A stretch of 64,000 nucleotides of DNA from Microplitis mediator (GCF_029852145.1 NC_079973.1:11304385-11368384); one strand, 5' to 3'. Counted from the first letter of the stretch, positions 47,423-59,087 are shown. The notes: a model not told the origin generated them from the sequence alone. Translations and numbers: made by a program.

Positions 47423-48231
47423 CACTGTAAAAAATCCGGAGTGAATCCGGAGTTCCGGAGTTTTAAAAAAAATCACTCCGCATGCGGAGTGAATTGGGAG
47501 TTTTTTTTTCGCGGAGTGATTGCGGAATGACGCGGATTTTATTTCACTCCCAATTCACTCTGGTCCGGAGTTTTAATACTTAAATAAATTTATATTATTT
47601 TATATTAAACTGCTAAACAATGTGTGTGTGTGTGTGCGAGTGTGTATTTGCGTGCATGTGTGTGTTTGGGTGTGTACAGGTGTTTGTGTGCGTGTGTGCG
47701 AATGTGTGCTTGTGTGTGTTCGGATGTGTGCAAATATCTGCGTGTGTGTCCGCGTGTGTGCAACTGTGTGTGTGTGTGCAAATATGTGCATGGTTGCAAA
47801 TGTGTGAATGTGTGCAAATGTGTGTGTGTGTGCATATGTGCAAATGTGTGTGTGAAAATGTGTGTGTGAAAATGTGTACATGTGTGCAAATGTGTGCGTG
47901 TGTCCAAATGTGTGCATGTGTGCAAATGTGTGCAAATTTTTGCGTGTGTGTGCAAATGTGTGCGTGTGTGTACAAATGTGTGTGTGTGCAAATGTGTGCG
48001 TGCGTGTGTGTGCAAGTGCGCGTGTGTGTCTAAATATGTGTGTGCGTATGTGTGTGCGTATCAGCTGATCAATTATGTAATACGCGAGTTTTTACTTCGA
48101 TTTTATTGAGTGGAGTTATTTTTTATTAATAATATTTACAAAACTCCGCTCCGGAGTGAATTTCACTCCGAGGGGAGTGAATAATTAAAAATTCATTCAC
48201 TCCGCATTCACTCCGCGAATTTTTTACAGTG
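47423..48231. mobile_element. CACTGTAAAAAA-ended TIR element with (TG)-rich centre
   Basis: CACTGTAAAAAATCCGGAGT at the left and ACTCCGCGAATTTTTTACAGTG-type right end. Both arms hold CGGAGTGAAT repeats. The centre, 47617-48060, is a degenerate TGTGTGCAAATGTGTGCG tract about 440 bases long, open in all frames on both strands by composition alone. Confidence 0.78.
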
Positions 48232-48829
48232 CAGTAGTAATAATAGCGAAGTTAAGCGCACGAATAAAGTGGGTATGTGGAAAGTTCTGTAAAATTCTCT
48301 GAGTGTTTAATAATCATTTGTCAATCGCTCATGTGGAATGAATGAAATATATACATGTAAATAAATTTGAATTTCACACTGATAATCGTCAGAAATTCTT
48401 AAAGACATTTTCCAATTTCGTAATTTGTCGATAATTATACTATTGCGAATGGAAGTGGAATTAAAAAAAATTGAATTCACGAGGAATGTGTTTTTCTATC
48501 GAATATACGCTTATAGTGACAGCTCTTGAAAAATCACTGGTGTGAATAAAATAAAGCGTCTGTTAATAGATTAGATGGTTTTACATCATTAATAGTTTTT
48601 TTTTGTTTGATATTGATTGGAAGTGCAATCAAGTGTTATACTGATACAACTATCAGCTTTCGTCAATAAGAAAAAATGGAATTTTTTTTTCATAAATAAT
48701 GGAATTTATTATGGAAAAATTTCAAATATAAAAAAATGTGCGTTCTAAAATATAAGAAGTTGAAAATAGTAAAAAAACTTAATTCACGTTATATTTTTTT
48801 TTATCTAGTGATCACCCTCTTCTCACGTA

Positions 48830-48962
48830 CACTAAAAGAAATAATCAGTAGCCGCTACCGATTAATTTTTGGTAGCTGCTACTGATTATTTTTTTCAGTG
48901 TACGTACTATCTCTGAGACAAGAAAATTTTGAGGGGCCCACTTTGTCCCCTTTCCCCTACGT
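48830..48962. repeat. TCGGTAGC palindrome element and G-rich repeat fragment
   Basis: 48830-48902 has ACTAAAAGAAATAATC..TTTTTTTCAGTGT ends around GCCGCTACCGATTAATTTTT. 48925-48960 repeats window positions 8-55 (GAGGGGCCCACTTTGTCCCC). Confidence 0.55.
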
Positions 48963-49460
48963 CAAATTAACTATGTTTTGATCCAACATTTTATGAGGTC
49001 TAAAATTTGACATAACGCATCGATTGCCGCTAGAACCATCTCAATCGCTTGAGTCATTCAAGAAATATCGTTTACATAAGAATTCGAAAAATAACAATCC
49101 ACCTTATTTTTCTTGACTAGCACATAATGTGATTAATCAAATGTTTTAAAAAATAATCTTAATTTTTGTCTTCAACAGTCTCTTGTAATCGCGATATAAC
49201 TCATTTTTATCGCCTTGATCCTTGAGAAAATTCCGTGCCCCAAACGTTAAAAAAATGATTGTTTTCTGAATTTTCCTTGGATATTTCATACTTCGACGTG
49301 ATGATCCGATTCAAAACTTCTTTTGTTCTTCATTTCAATTATCGTTTATGTTTATTTACTCGAAGAGTTCCAAAAATCCGACGTATTACTGAATGTTTTT
49401 GAGCTCGAAAAGAGCGGAAAGTTTTGGGGTTGACCCACCGGATCAATCGTTTTCTAGATT
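48963..49460. repeat. Dispersed GAGCTC/GGTTGACCC family, copy d
   Basis: It ends with GAGCTCGAAAAGAGCGGAAA and GGGGTTGACCCACC-GGATCAA. The upstream part resembles the downstream segment of the microsatellite-bearing family. Confidence 0.45.
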
Positions 49461-50148
49461 TTTTAATGCGACTTAGAATAATATTTTGAATCATTCACGC
49501 ATTGTCTAAATGATCGTTATATTCAATAATAAAAATTTTTTATGGATATTATTTGTTTTTTGCGTCCATAATGCGAGTAGGGTTCTCTGATATATACATA
49601 CATTTGTATATAAGTATTTGTGTATATGATATTGAAAGGAGAAGCTATAAAGTTTAGGGTGGAGATGTATAAACCACTCTCAGGTATAGAGTAAAACATA
49701 TCCATGTGTTCAGGTGACAGGCTTTCGGACAAGTGATTCATGGGAGTTTCGATATGTTTTTTACACTTTTCGACGACCTTATTAGAAATTCTAATGAGAA
49801 TGGTTATGTTTCTCCCGTCGAGTTCAGTTGTCGATATGAGACAAAGAGTGACACAAGACCGGTAGCAACAAAAGATAAAACAGTCCAATCATATGAATTT
49901 CTTGCTCGATCTTTTTCTTTCCATATCAGTGAATCGGTGAATATTTCAAGTCCATCACATTATTGTGTGATCTCACAATACTGACATGATATCTTTATTA
50001 AAAGAATTAACCTCACAGGCAAAAAATTCCGAATTTCAAATAAATGCAGACGAATAAAATTACTATTGATGTATTGTCTCAATTAAAATAATAATAATTA
50101 TTTATAAAAATACTCCGTCAAATTTTTGTTTTTGTAATTTATGCATTA
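49461..50148. other. No supported gene
   Basis: Two overlapping frames on opposite strands (about 49523-49888 minus, 49733-49984 plus) are open but contain no motif I recognise. One may be a relic. Confidence 0.35.
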
Positions 50149-50647
50149 CACGGAAAGAAAATTATGGGAACTTTTGCTATGCATTATGGGAATAGTTCCT
50201 TAAATGATATAGGAATTGTACCCATACTATTATAGGGATGGTTCCCATCATATATGGGAATAGTTCCTATAATAGTATGGGAACTATACCCCCTAATAGT
50301 ATGGGAACTATTCCCCCTAATATGATGGGAATGATTCCCGTAATGGTACAGGAACTATTCCAATAGCATTATGGGAACCATTTCTATAATATTATGGAAA
50401 TGGTTCCAGTAATTTATGGAGATGATTCCTATAAAATATAAGGTTCACTTCTATATATTATGGGAGTGATTCCCATAATATTATAGGAACAATTTCTACA
50501 AATTATAGGAAGCATTTCTATAATGCTGTGGGTAGCATTCTCATAATTATAGGAACTGCTCCTATAATTTATGGTCATAATTCCTATGTTAGTATAGGAA
50601 AAATTTCATAGAATTATGGGAACCGTTTCCATAATTTTCTTTCCGTG
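50149..50647. mobile_element. CACGGAAAG-ended palindrome-array element, copy 3
   Basis: CACGGAAAGAAAATTATGGG at the left and CCATAATTTTCTTTCCGTG at the right, flanked by TA on each side. The interior is an array of TTATGGGAA/TTCCTATAA palindromes without the A-rich core of copies 1 and 2. Confidence 0.8.
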
Positions 50648-50726
50648 TAGAATCCTGAGATTAGAATTTTCTAAAAGAATAATTTTAAGGTATTTTTAAT
50701 GATATTTCCGTTTAAAAAATACGTAC

Positions 50727-50889
50727 ACGGAGAGAAATGTCAAGTAAATATGCCTATGGAAGCGTAGTAATAATTACATTACTCTATAGTTTGTATAAGC
50801 AGTCGCATAAGAGCGGCGTGACACAAACTATAGAGTAATGTAATTATTACTATGCTGCATAGGCATACTTCCTTGACATTTCTCTCCGT
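50727..50889. mobile_element. Small fold-back element with ACGGAGAGAAATGTCAAG ends
   Basis: The two arms (ACGGAGAGAAATGTCAAG; CTATAGAGTAATGTAATTAT) are near-perfect inverted repeats around a loop at about 50795-50820. It would form one long hairpin of about 70 base pairs. It could be a miniature TIR element. Confidence 0.7.
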
Positions 50890-51179
50890 ATACTTATTAA
50901 CTATGAAATTAGAGCTAAGTAAAACAGACTAAAATTTCCCAGCAAACATTAAGTCTCCCAACACGAGGCTTATACAGAGACTGCACAAAAACAACAGTTA
51001 ATTTGAATCAAGAGAAATAATTTTAATTCAAGAATTTATTTATTTCAGAATTCGGAAAATCAAAATTGTCTTGCAAAAAGTACATAATTATCTGGAAATT
51101 TTTATCTGGAATGACTTACATGTTGGCTCGGGTAATTATGCTATGAAACAAATTGTTTACCACTTTGTCATTGTTGATC

Positions 51180-51627
51180 AATTCATTTCATATCAGCTTA
51201 CTTATCAAATGGACACCTTTCCATTCGGCTAACAGAAAGCGGAAACATATCACTGACGATTAAGCTTAAGCAGTTAAAAGAACGTAACATGCTGACAATG
51301 TCAGCTTCGGAGATGGTATGTTGTATTCGATATTTTGGCTTGATGTTTGGTGATCCTGTTCTCCGAGATAATACAATATGGTCTTCATACCAAGCCTTAC
51401 TCAAAATTTTTGACATCATTACTGGTCTAAATCTTCTTCGCAATGATGCAGCGACGTTCAACGATCTTGTTAATAAATATGACAAGTTATATTTGAAATT
51501 TGTTGGGAATTTAACTATTAAATTACATGATATGATTCATTATAGTCGACTTTTATTTCGCATTGGACCTTTGATTCACACGGATAAAAAATACCAATTG
51601 AACTACAATTATTTTCCATCATTTTAA
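51180..51627 (+). pseudogene. Transposon-type ORF fragment
   Basis: The open frame runs from about 51180 (earliest ATG 51289) to the stop at 51627. It contains the phrases SASEMVCCIRYFGLMFGD, a W-x3-YQALLKIFDIITGL helix, and KLHDMIHYSRLLFRIGPLIH. These resemble conserved blocks (ASEM..RYFG...GD; K.H...HY.R.....GPL) of a multicopy insect gene family that behaves like transposon-encoded protein. No start with a proper context and no full-length protein is seen, so it is treated as a fragment. The family comparison is from memory and moderate in confidence. Confidence 0.55.
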
Positions 51628-52164
51628 AATACTTGTATAAAATTACAGTATACGATGGGAATGAAAAAAAAATTATATAAAACACCAGCTGATTTCTTAA
51701 ACAAATTAAATGACTTAACATTTCTATGATAACTATTGAGCGACAGTAAGATCAAAATCAATTTAGAGCTTTTCAAGTAAAGAAGCTGTAAAAAAAACTA
51801 AAAATAATAATCTTTTTTGACTTAAACACCAAACAAATTATAATTATTGAATTGGTGTCAACATTGAAAAAGAAAAATCTTGATTAAATTGATCAAGCAA
51901 TTTGAAATAATCGGAAACTATTAGACATCAACATTATCAAAATTAGCATGTGCTTATAAAACACATTTCGAAAATCAAACTACAACCAATAAATCTTATT
52001 TATTTATATCTTCAATTTTTATAGCGAGGTCGTTGATGAAATAAATAAATTCTTTTCACTCATTCCACCATCTGACATCCGTATATTAAAGCACATTACG
52101 TACGCTAAGAAACAAATTCTCGTCTGACAACTATCAAAAGTTGGGAATATAAAAATTCTGAGAG

Positions 52165-52390
52165 AAGTTTCTTGCCAGGGACACTACAAGCCGTGGGCGC
52201 GATCTAGTGGCGAGCACCAAACTACTCCCGCTGCTCTTGGCTTGCATCAAGACTTCAACCAATAGAAAAATTTTTAGAGAGAAAAGACAAGTATGGAGGA
52301 GAGGAAGTTATGGTGCTAGGCAGCAGCAGCGGAAGTAGTTCGTCGCTCGTCACTAGATCGTGCCTACAGCTTGTAATGACTCCTCGGTAA
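52165..52390. repeat. Inverted pair of CTCF-like repeats
   Basis: 52165-52250 (minus) and 52305-52390 (plus) are inverted copies of the dispersed repeat, with CTCF-like cores at about 52196-52214 and 52346-52364. The spacer shares TGGAGGAGAGGAA with the upstream flank of the copy at 2950. The copies differ from each other at several sites. Confidence 0.6.
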
Positions 52391-53325
52391 ATGATAGATG
52401 TGGTTCTTACTACTTCACAACATGGCTTACTAATTATTGTTCTTAATTTATGTATTAAATACATATTATTCAGTATTCACTAATTTTCATATCATTCAAA
52501 AAGTTTTAAAAATGGCAGTAGTAAAAATATGGAAAATCTAAAAGTGCACACCTCAAAAATTCACGTCAAAATGAATGTAGTTTAACTATTACTTTATTAT
52601 GGTGTTAAATTTTTACAGTCAAATAATATAATATTCTCTAATTATCTTTTCAGTAAAAAAAATTTTTTTTTTTAAATCCACAGTTACCGTTAAAAAAAAA
52701 AAACAATTTTATCGACAGTTGATATTCATTGTAATGATCTTATCTTCTACTGTATGCCATGGCGCTGTAAATAGTAATATTGACAAAAAAATAAGTATAG
52801 TAATAGTATATAAAGTATATAAGTAAATAAATATATACCAAAAATGTGTAAGAGGAAGTGAAATATCCAAATCCCCAAAAACCTAAAGACAAAAAGACAT
52901 AATAAGCGATAAATTTACAGAAAAATCTCAAAAAATTCATTGACTTTTGATAATATCTTTTGAATGAAGGATTTCGTAATAAATTCAAAAATGAATATCT
53001 TAAGGATGAACGGAAACTTATAAAAAAGTTTGAGTTTATTAATTGCGACTGACGAATTCTATCGTGGTAACATACAGACACACATCACTGGGCGTAACTG
53101 TAAACAAAGTTTCGATTGAATTTTTTCCATATATATCAAAGTGGATCATTCCAAAAATGCATTCATCATTTCATTATACGCTTTTGCGCTCCAACTGTGC
53201 AATGATTTCGTTCAAATAATTATAATTTTTGATTTAAGAATAAATTTTCTGCAGCTGAAATCAAAGAATTTTCTCGTTTTTGATGCAAGGAAACATTTTT
53301 TCGAATTGACAAATTAAAGTGACTT
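52391..53325. other. AT-rich sequence, nothing recognised
   Basis: A 113-residue minus-strand frame (52740-53081) is hydrophobic and AT-driven, with no recognised motif. Confidence 0.35.
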
Positions 53326-53622
53326 CACTGAAAGAAATTTTTTTTTAAAATTACCGTTAAATTCACTGTAATCGTGGGACGAATGGCACGACCTAATCAT
53401 TTGTCGGTAAGTGAGATAATTTTTAACTATTTTTCAACAAATTTTACCGTAGTCTACTGTAAATTTTATTCGGTTTTCGATAAATTTTATGAAGTCTACC
53501 ACAAAATAAATAAATTTTTTCGTCATTTTTATTTAAAAAATGCTAATAAATAATAGCGCCGCATTATGTTCTACGATTACAGTGAATTTAACAGTAATTT
53601 AAAAAAAAAATTTCTTTCCGTG
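53326..53622. mobile_element. CACTGAAAGAAA-ended TIR element
   Basis: CACTGAAAGAAATTTTTTTT at the left and AAAAATTTCTTTCCGTG at the right. Just inside, CACTGTAATCG and CGATTACAGTG pair with each other. It contains no gene. Confidence 0.7.
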
Positions 53623-54170
53623 TTGAGACAAGAATTCAATTTTGAAAAAAAAAAAAACAAAAAACAAAAATCTCGATTCAAGTTAAAATTCTTTTTTGTG
53701 TATGGACTAGTACGAAAAATTTCGGACAAAATTTTAGTCTCTGAAACTGAGATAGTCGAACTTAGTGAACATTCATTAATTTAGAGCAATGTCGTGTCAC
53801 TTTTTCCAAATATTTTCTGAAATTTGGAAGTCGAATGCTATAAACCTTTTTGGAAAAGATTTTTTTAACATGGCCTTTAATAAATTGTACCGAAAAATTT
53901 CTACCTCACATCATAAATATTTTTGTTTCCAAATTGCAGTTATCTTATGTATCTTTTACAAATTTTCTGTTATTAAAAATAGAAAATATTTTTTTGCAGA
54001 CTATCACAGTATTTACTGCACAGCCTTACAGTAAATTAACATTTTTTTGGATGTATCTAAATTATTTCAAAGTATATAGAGCTTAAAGTCTTGAATAAAT
54101 TAAAATACCATGTATTTAAATTTACTCTAATTTTTATCAAAGACAAATTTTTTTTTGACTTTTGTAAATA

Positions 54171-54304
54171 TACAAAAAAAAAGAATTTCTTGGCCCAAGA
54201 ATTTTTTTTCGTCCCAAAAAAATTTTTGCTTTTAATTCGTAATGCGAAAATTTTTCTGGATTAAGTAAAAATTTCTTACGCCAAGAAATTTATTTTTTCT
54301 GTGT
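54171..54304. mobile_element. Small element with TTTCTTGGCC / GCCAAGAAAT ends
   Basis: AAAAAAAAAGAATTTCTTGG at the left and CCAAGAAATTTATTTTTTCT at the right, with TGCTTTTAATTCGTAATGCG inside. It is a single-unit relative of the array at 54999-55936. Confidence 0.6.
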
Positions 54305-54998
54305 ATAGTTCAACATTGCAGTGTAAAATAAAATGATCAGTATTACTATTATGAGGTTGCTAGCACTAAACACCTTGACTTGAAATGTAAAAGATCGCCA
54401 GATTTGTACTGAGCTCTTTAAGTCGTTAAGAGAAAGGGTAAACTCAATAGTAGTGGGGTCATATTACAGAGAGAGGGAAAACGGAGGCGGGTGCGTTATA
54501 TTTTAACAGGACAACCGCACTTACCACATCTTGCGAGCCGTTGTGTTATTACTCATTTATTTCTCAATACTTATCAATTAATCATAGGCTATTTGATAAA
54601 AGTTAAAAATTTCTATTTCGTGAATTTAATTTTTGCATGTAATTATTTTTTCATATAATTCATTGAATTCCCATTGATGGATTATCGTTAACAATATAAC
54701 GAAAATTATGTCTTAAAATAAATAAAAAAAAAAATTTACCAAGATATATTGTGAGTAATAAATAAAAGTACTATTAATTAATTTACAAGTAATGAAAAAC
54801 ACTTTATTTAATTAACAGAAACATATTTTGCGAAAGTAATCGGTGCCCCGCCCCCTTAAACGCCTTTCTATTGACGCCTTTATTGACTTTGAAACTCTTA
54901 AAGTTTTTGTAAACGATGGTTTAGATAAATTTTTACCCTTAATAACTTGAATTGGTTAATTAATGTTGTCAAATTATATAAATAGCTCATTTATATTT

Positions 54999-55936
54999 CA
55001 CAGAAAAAAAATTTTTCTTGGCTCAAGAAAATTTTTACTCGCCTCAGGAAAATTCTCGCTTCCAATTCTTAATGCAAAAATTTTGGCTGGCAAGTAAAAA
55101 ATTTCTTAGCGCAAAAAAATTTTGTCTCACCCCAAAAAATTTTTTCCTGGCTCAAGAAAATTTTTTCTTATCCTAAAAGATTTTTTCTTGGCTCGAGATA
55201 ATTTTTTTTCCTTAAGACAATTTTTGCTCCCAATTTATGATGCAAAAAATTTCTTAGGATTAGTGAAATATTTTTGGCATATGAAATTTTTTCTCGCCTC
55301 AAGAAAATTTTCGCTTCCAATTCTTGATACTAAAAATTCTGTCCGAAAACTAAAAATTTTCTTGGCGCAAGAAATTTTGTCTCACTTCAAAAAATCGTTT
55401 CCAGGCTCAAGAAAATTTTTTCTTATCCCAAAAAATTTTTTCTTGGCTCAAGATATTTTTTTCTCGCCTTAAGATAATTTTTGCTTCCAATTCATGATGC
55501 AAAAAATTTCTTAGGATTAGTGAAAACTTCTTGACATAAGAAATTTTTTCTCACCCCTCAAAATTTTTTCTTGGCTCAAGAAAATTTTTTCTCGTCTCAA
55601 AAAATTTTTTCTTGACATAAGAAATTTTTTCTTGGCTCGAGGAAATTTTTTCTCGCCTCAAGAAAATTCTTGCTTCCAATTCTTGATACTAAAAATTCTG
55701 TCCGAAAAGTAAAAATTTTCTTGGCGCAAGAAATTTTGTCTCACCCAAAAAAATTTTTTCCTGGCTCAAAAAAATTTTTTCTTGACTCAAGAAAATGTTT
55801 TCTTATCTCTAAAAATTTTTTCTTGGCTCAAGACAATTTTTATTTACCCTAAGAAAATTTTCGTTTCCAATTCTTCCTGCAAAAAATTTCTTAGGGCGAG
55901 TAAAAATTTTTCCGTCAAAAAATTCTTTTTTCTGTG
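54999..55936. repeat. CTTGGCTCAAGAAAATTTTT repeat array inside a TIR element
   Basis: CACAGAAAAAAAATTTTTCT at the left and TTCTTTTTTCTGTG at the right enclose dozens of diverged units such as TTTTTTCTTGGCTCAAGAAA, with longer units containing GCTTCCAATTCTTGATGC about every 210-250 bases. The frame at 55122-55472 translates the repeat (FFLARDNFF-type) and is not a gene. Confidence 0.75.
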
Positions 55937-56099
55937 CATGATTTAAAAACTCTATTTTCTACTGTTTATTTTGATCCTACGAAGTCTATATATACTCTAT
56001 TAGCATATCTACAGTCTTTCATGTGTACTCATTATTTTTGCTTACCTATTCACAACTGCCTATTCTCCACCGAAGTCAGGGCAACAGGTTTAAATTTAT

Positions 56100-58282
56100 G
56101 GAACAATAAGAAGTAGTAGTGTACGTGTAGGACGTTTCTCTCTTGCTCACTCATTTGCGATTACGGATTACGGATAGAATCTTCTTCCCTCTTGACTTTC
56201 TCTGTTGCATTGTTTTCTTCTCACTCTTCTAGTATCTATTCGCTTATGAGAAAGAAAAGGAGATAGAAAAAGAGAGAACGAATAACCAAGAGGCTATCAA
56301 ACTCTCATAAAACTGTCAGCCGCGACCGCCTGGCTGACTTATGTGCGTCCTTTCTTTTTTCCCTTTGCTTCTTATTTCATTTATTTCTTTTTCTCTTCTT
56401 TTATCTCCTTTTTCCGTATAGCTTTGGTTTGTTACCATTGTGAAACCTGTTTATCTGTTACGTTGTTTTTTAATAAAATAGGCCAATGTTATTACATAAA
56501 ATAATTACTAGAATATCTAATAAAACATAAGCGGGATTTGCATGTATATGGCAATAATATAAAATAAAGTTTGAAAGGGATCAAGAAATAATCGTTTTTC
56601 TTGGAGCGGCTAATCTTGATTATGTATCCTTATCAATCTATTTATGATTTAACTAGTTCTTTTGATTACTCTTGAACGAGTGGTACGCGGGGGTTCACAT
56701 AAAAAATAAATAAGGAGACACGCGTGCGCGCACATTGCCCCACGTTGAATAACAGCGACGGGAGAACTGCTCACTCCTTGGTGACGTCGAAAAGGCCAGA
56801 GAATATGTTGAAGGAAAGACGAAAAAGCTAAATATATATATGGATATATCAAGGGGAGAGACGTATGACAGAGAGAGAAAATGTAGAAAAGAAACCCCCT
56901 CTGCTGGTTGATACCACGAGCTCCAGTGTATACACCGTAGCCCCCCTTGATGGACTTTATTTTGTTTCTCTGTCTCGGGTCCCCCACCACTCTGTCAGTA
57001 AAACATCCCTCTATTCCTGAAATTCTTCATCCCCTTTACTTATTAACTTTCTCTCTTTATCGCTGGCTCTTTTCATTCTCCTACTTGCTCTATGTCCGTG
57101 TGACGGGTAATGCTGGTGATCGAGAAAACAGGGTTAAAGAATTTGGTACGCCGACGGCGTTAGTAGTACAAGAGGAAGATGGAAATTCACTAGACAGAGA
57201 AAGAGAGAGACCAATCAAGGTTTGACGAACGACGGGGATTGGTCCGTTCTCCTGACACGCAGCGCGGGCACGTGACAGCTACCGCACCGACTACGAGGAT
57301 CGCGGTTCAGTACGATACCACCTCCCTCCGCGCACGCAACTGCACGAGAGAGGCAGCACATGGGCAGGCTTGTCTCGGCAGCAGCCTCTATACCTCTATT
57401 TTCTTACTGTACCCGAAGGCGTGTGGTGCTACACTTAAAGTGAGACGGTAACTCGAGCCAGTCTTAAATTGTACGCCGTCACTTGGTCTCGAAACAAACT
57501 GTAGTGTTGATCAAACTTTAATGTCTACGAAAGTGCCCGCTATTTTTTAAAAAAACTTTTTAAATAAATACGTGCTCGTGTAGTGAAATCAAAATTTGAT
57601 TTTTTATTGTTTAGGTTTAAGAAGTTATTATTCCTTGTGATAATTGTAGCAATGTAATTCAAGAAAAAAAAAAAAAAAATAAGAGTAACATAAACAGAGA
57701 ACCGTCAAATGAAGGTGATCTTTCATAGATTTCTCAATGGAGCACAGGCCTTGTTCACGCCAGGCAGTAGTAACAATAACGTGTCAGGTCTCGCGAGTTC
57801 CCCGTGGGTAATTGTGCCCGGTAAGGTCGTAAAGAAGCGGAAGACAGTTTTATAGTCCCGACCCACGTGGCGCTCGTAAAGTAACTCGGCTCTTGTGGCG
57901 GTTGCTTACCTCTCTATTAGTTAGTGTGATCCTCCCCATCGTTCATTATCGAATCATTATTGTGGTGATAAATCATTCATTTGGTTACATGATAACTTGT
58001 TAATGATAAAAGACCTTTAAATAGCTATAAAAAGTTGTATAAATAATTAAACGTGTTGAAACGTAAGTGACATGTTGCTACTAAAGCGTAATTTTTGGTA
58101 ATTATTCAGCAAAATGATCAGTTAATTGTTTGGAGTTAAAGTAATTTATGAGTAACATAAAAGTACAAATGCTGTGAACAAATTCAAGTGACGTTGTTGC
58201 GATACATTTGCATGATATCGCACGTAATTGTTTTTTTTCCAACGAAATCAAAAGTGCTAGGAGTTGACCTATTCAACCAACA
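56100..58282 (+). promoter_or_regulatory. Scr upstream and leader region
   Basis: The sequence becomes clearly less AT-rich and free of TIR elements from about 56100, the only such stretch in the intergenic DNA. It holds CACGTG (57269-57274) and an arthropod-initiator-like TCAGTA near 57307. The leader of Scr is probably here, because no in-frame ATG lies close upstream of 58283 and Hox leaders are long. Frames at 56649-56990, 56947-57225 and 57239-57451 are open because of composition. The exact start site cannot be set. Confidence 0.45.
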
Positions 58283-59087
58283 ATGAGTTCCTATCAGTTC
58301 GTAAATTCATTAGCAGCCTGTTATGGAGGCCAACAACCCCAACAACAGCAGCCTCGTCCAACACCTAATTCTCCAAGTGAGGCTCTACAAGCTGCATCTC
58401 CCGCCGGTAATGATTACTATAATCCTAATGCAGCAACAACTGGTTATCCAACTCCATGCTATTCACCACAACAGCACTATCCTCAACATCCTTATGCAAC
58501 ACCAGCATCAGGACTGCAGCACCCAGCACCAACGGGGATGATTGACTACACCCAATTACAGCCTCAACCGAGGCTAAATGCAACAGCTTCGCAACATACC
58601 ATGCACGCTCAACAATCACAGCATCACTCGCAGCATCATTCTCAGTCCCAAATTCTGTCAGACCCAACTGCACCGCTTTTGCAAGGCGTAACACCTTCAT
58701 CAGCACCTTCAACATCAAGTTGTAAGTACGCCGATTCAACTTCTTCGACAAGCGTAGCTTCGCCCCAGGATCTCACGACATCAACATCACGAAATAGTCC
58801 GACGCCACTAGCTGGTACTAGTAAATCTAGTACTACAATTACATCACCATCTGGGAGTTCCGCGAGACCCTCAGTTGCGGCATCTGCATCATCACCACCC
58901 AGTGGAAGTTCCAGAGCTGTTGCTGAAGGCAGCACATCTCTAACGACAGCATCTTCGGCATCATCACCAGCTTCTTCCACATCTAGTACTTCCAGCACTG
59001 GAAATAATTCATCTAATAAAGCCAATTCCAGTAATAGTAATCCTCCTCAAATATATCCGTGGATGAAAAGGGTTCACATCGGACAAA
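58283..59087 (+). CDS. Scr: Sex combs reduced, first coding exon (partial gene)
   Basis: The exon encodes 268 residues plus one base, and ends in a GTGAGT donor at 59088. It starts with the Scr N-terminal signature MSSYQFVNSLAACYG. A glutamine-rich run and the Scr-conserved DYTQLQPQ block (88-95) follow. From about 140 to 255 there is a long Ser/Thr/Ala-rich linker. It ends with QIYPWMKRVHIGQ, with YPWM at 258-261. Scr is a Hox transcription factor that specifies labial and first thoracic identity together with Extradenticle, which binds YPWM. The homeodomain is expected in the next exon, outside the window, so this is the 5' part only. The split codon (A plus the next exon) fits the usual Ser after the GQ. 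The homopolymer-rich linker and opposite-strand frames at 58425-59025 are by-products of that composition. Confidence 0.96.

Noticed and set aside
47600..48109. Many long overlapping frames on both strands in the TG-rich tract
   Set aside because: Produced by a stop-poor dinucleotide repeat; open in several frames at once with Cys/Val or His/Thr repeats and no protein character.
49523..49984. Overlapping frames of 121 (minus) and 83 (plus) residues
   Set aside because: They share the same DNA in opposite directions; neither shows a domain, signal peptide or convincing start.
55122..55852. Frames of 116 and 60 residues in the CTTGGCTCAAGAAA array
   Set aside because: Translation simply repeats FFLA/SRKFFL units of the DNA repeat.
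56649..57451. Three frames of 70-113 residues upstream of Scr
   Set aside because: Open because of raised GC; overlapping in opposite strands, no domain, likely promoter and leader sequence.
40423..58282. mir-10 or another Hox microRNA
   Set aside because: No mir-10-type ACCCTGTAGATCCGAATTT sequence is seen; it is expected beyond Scr, outside the window.
58425..59025. Minus-strand frames opposite Scr exon 1
   Set aside because: They mirror the Ser/Thr/Gln-rich Scr coding sequence and have no independent motif.
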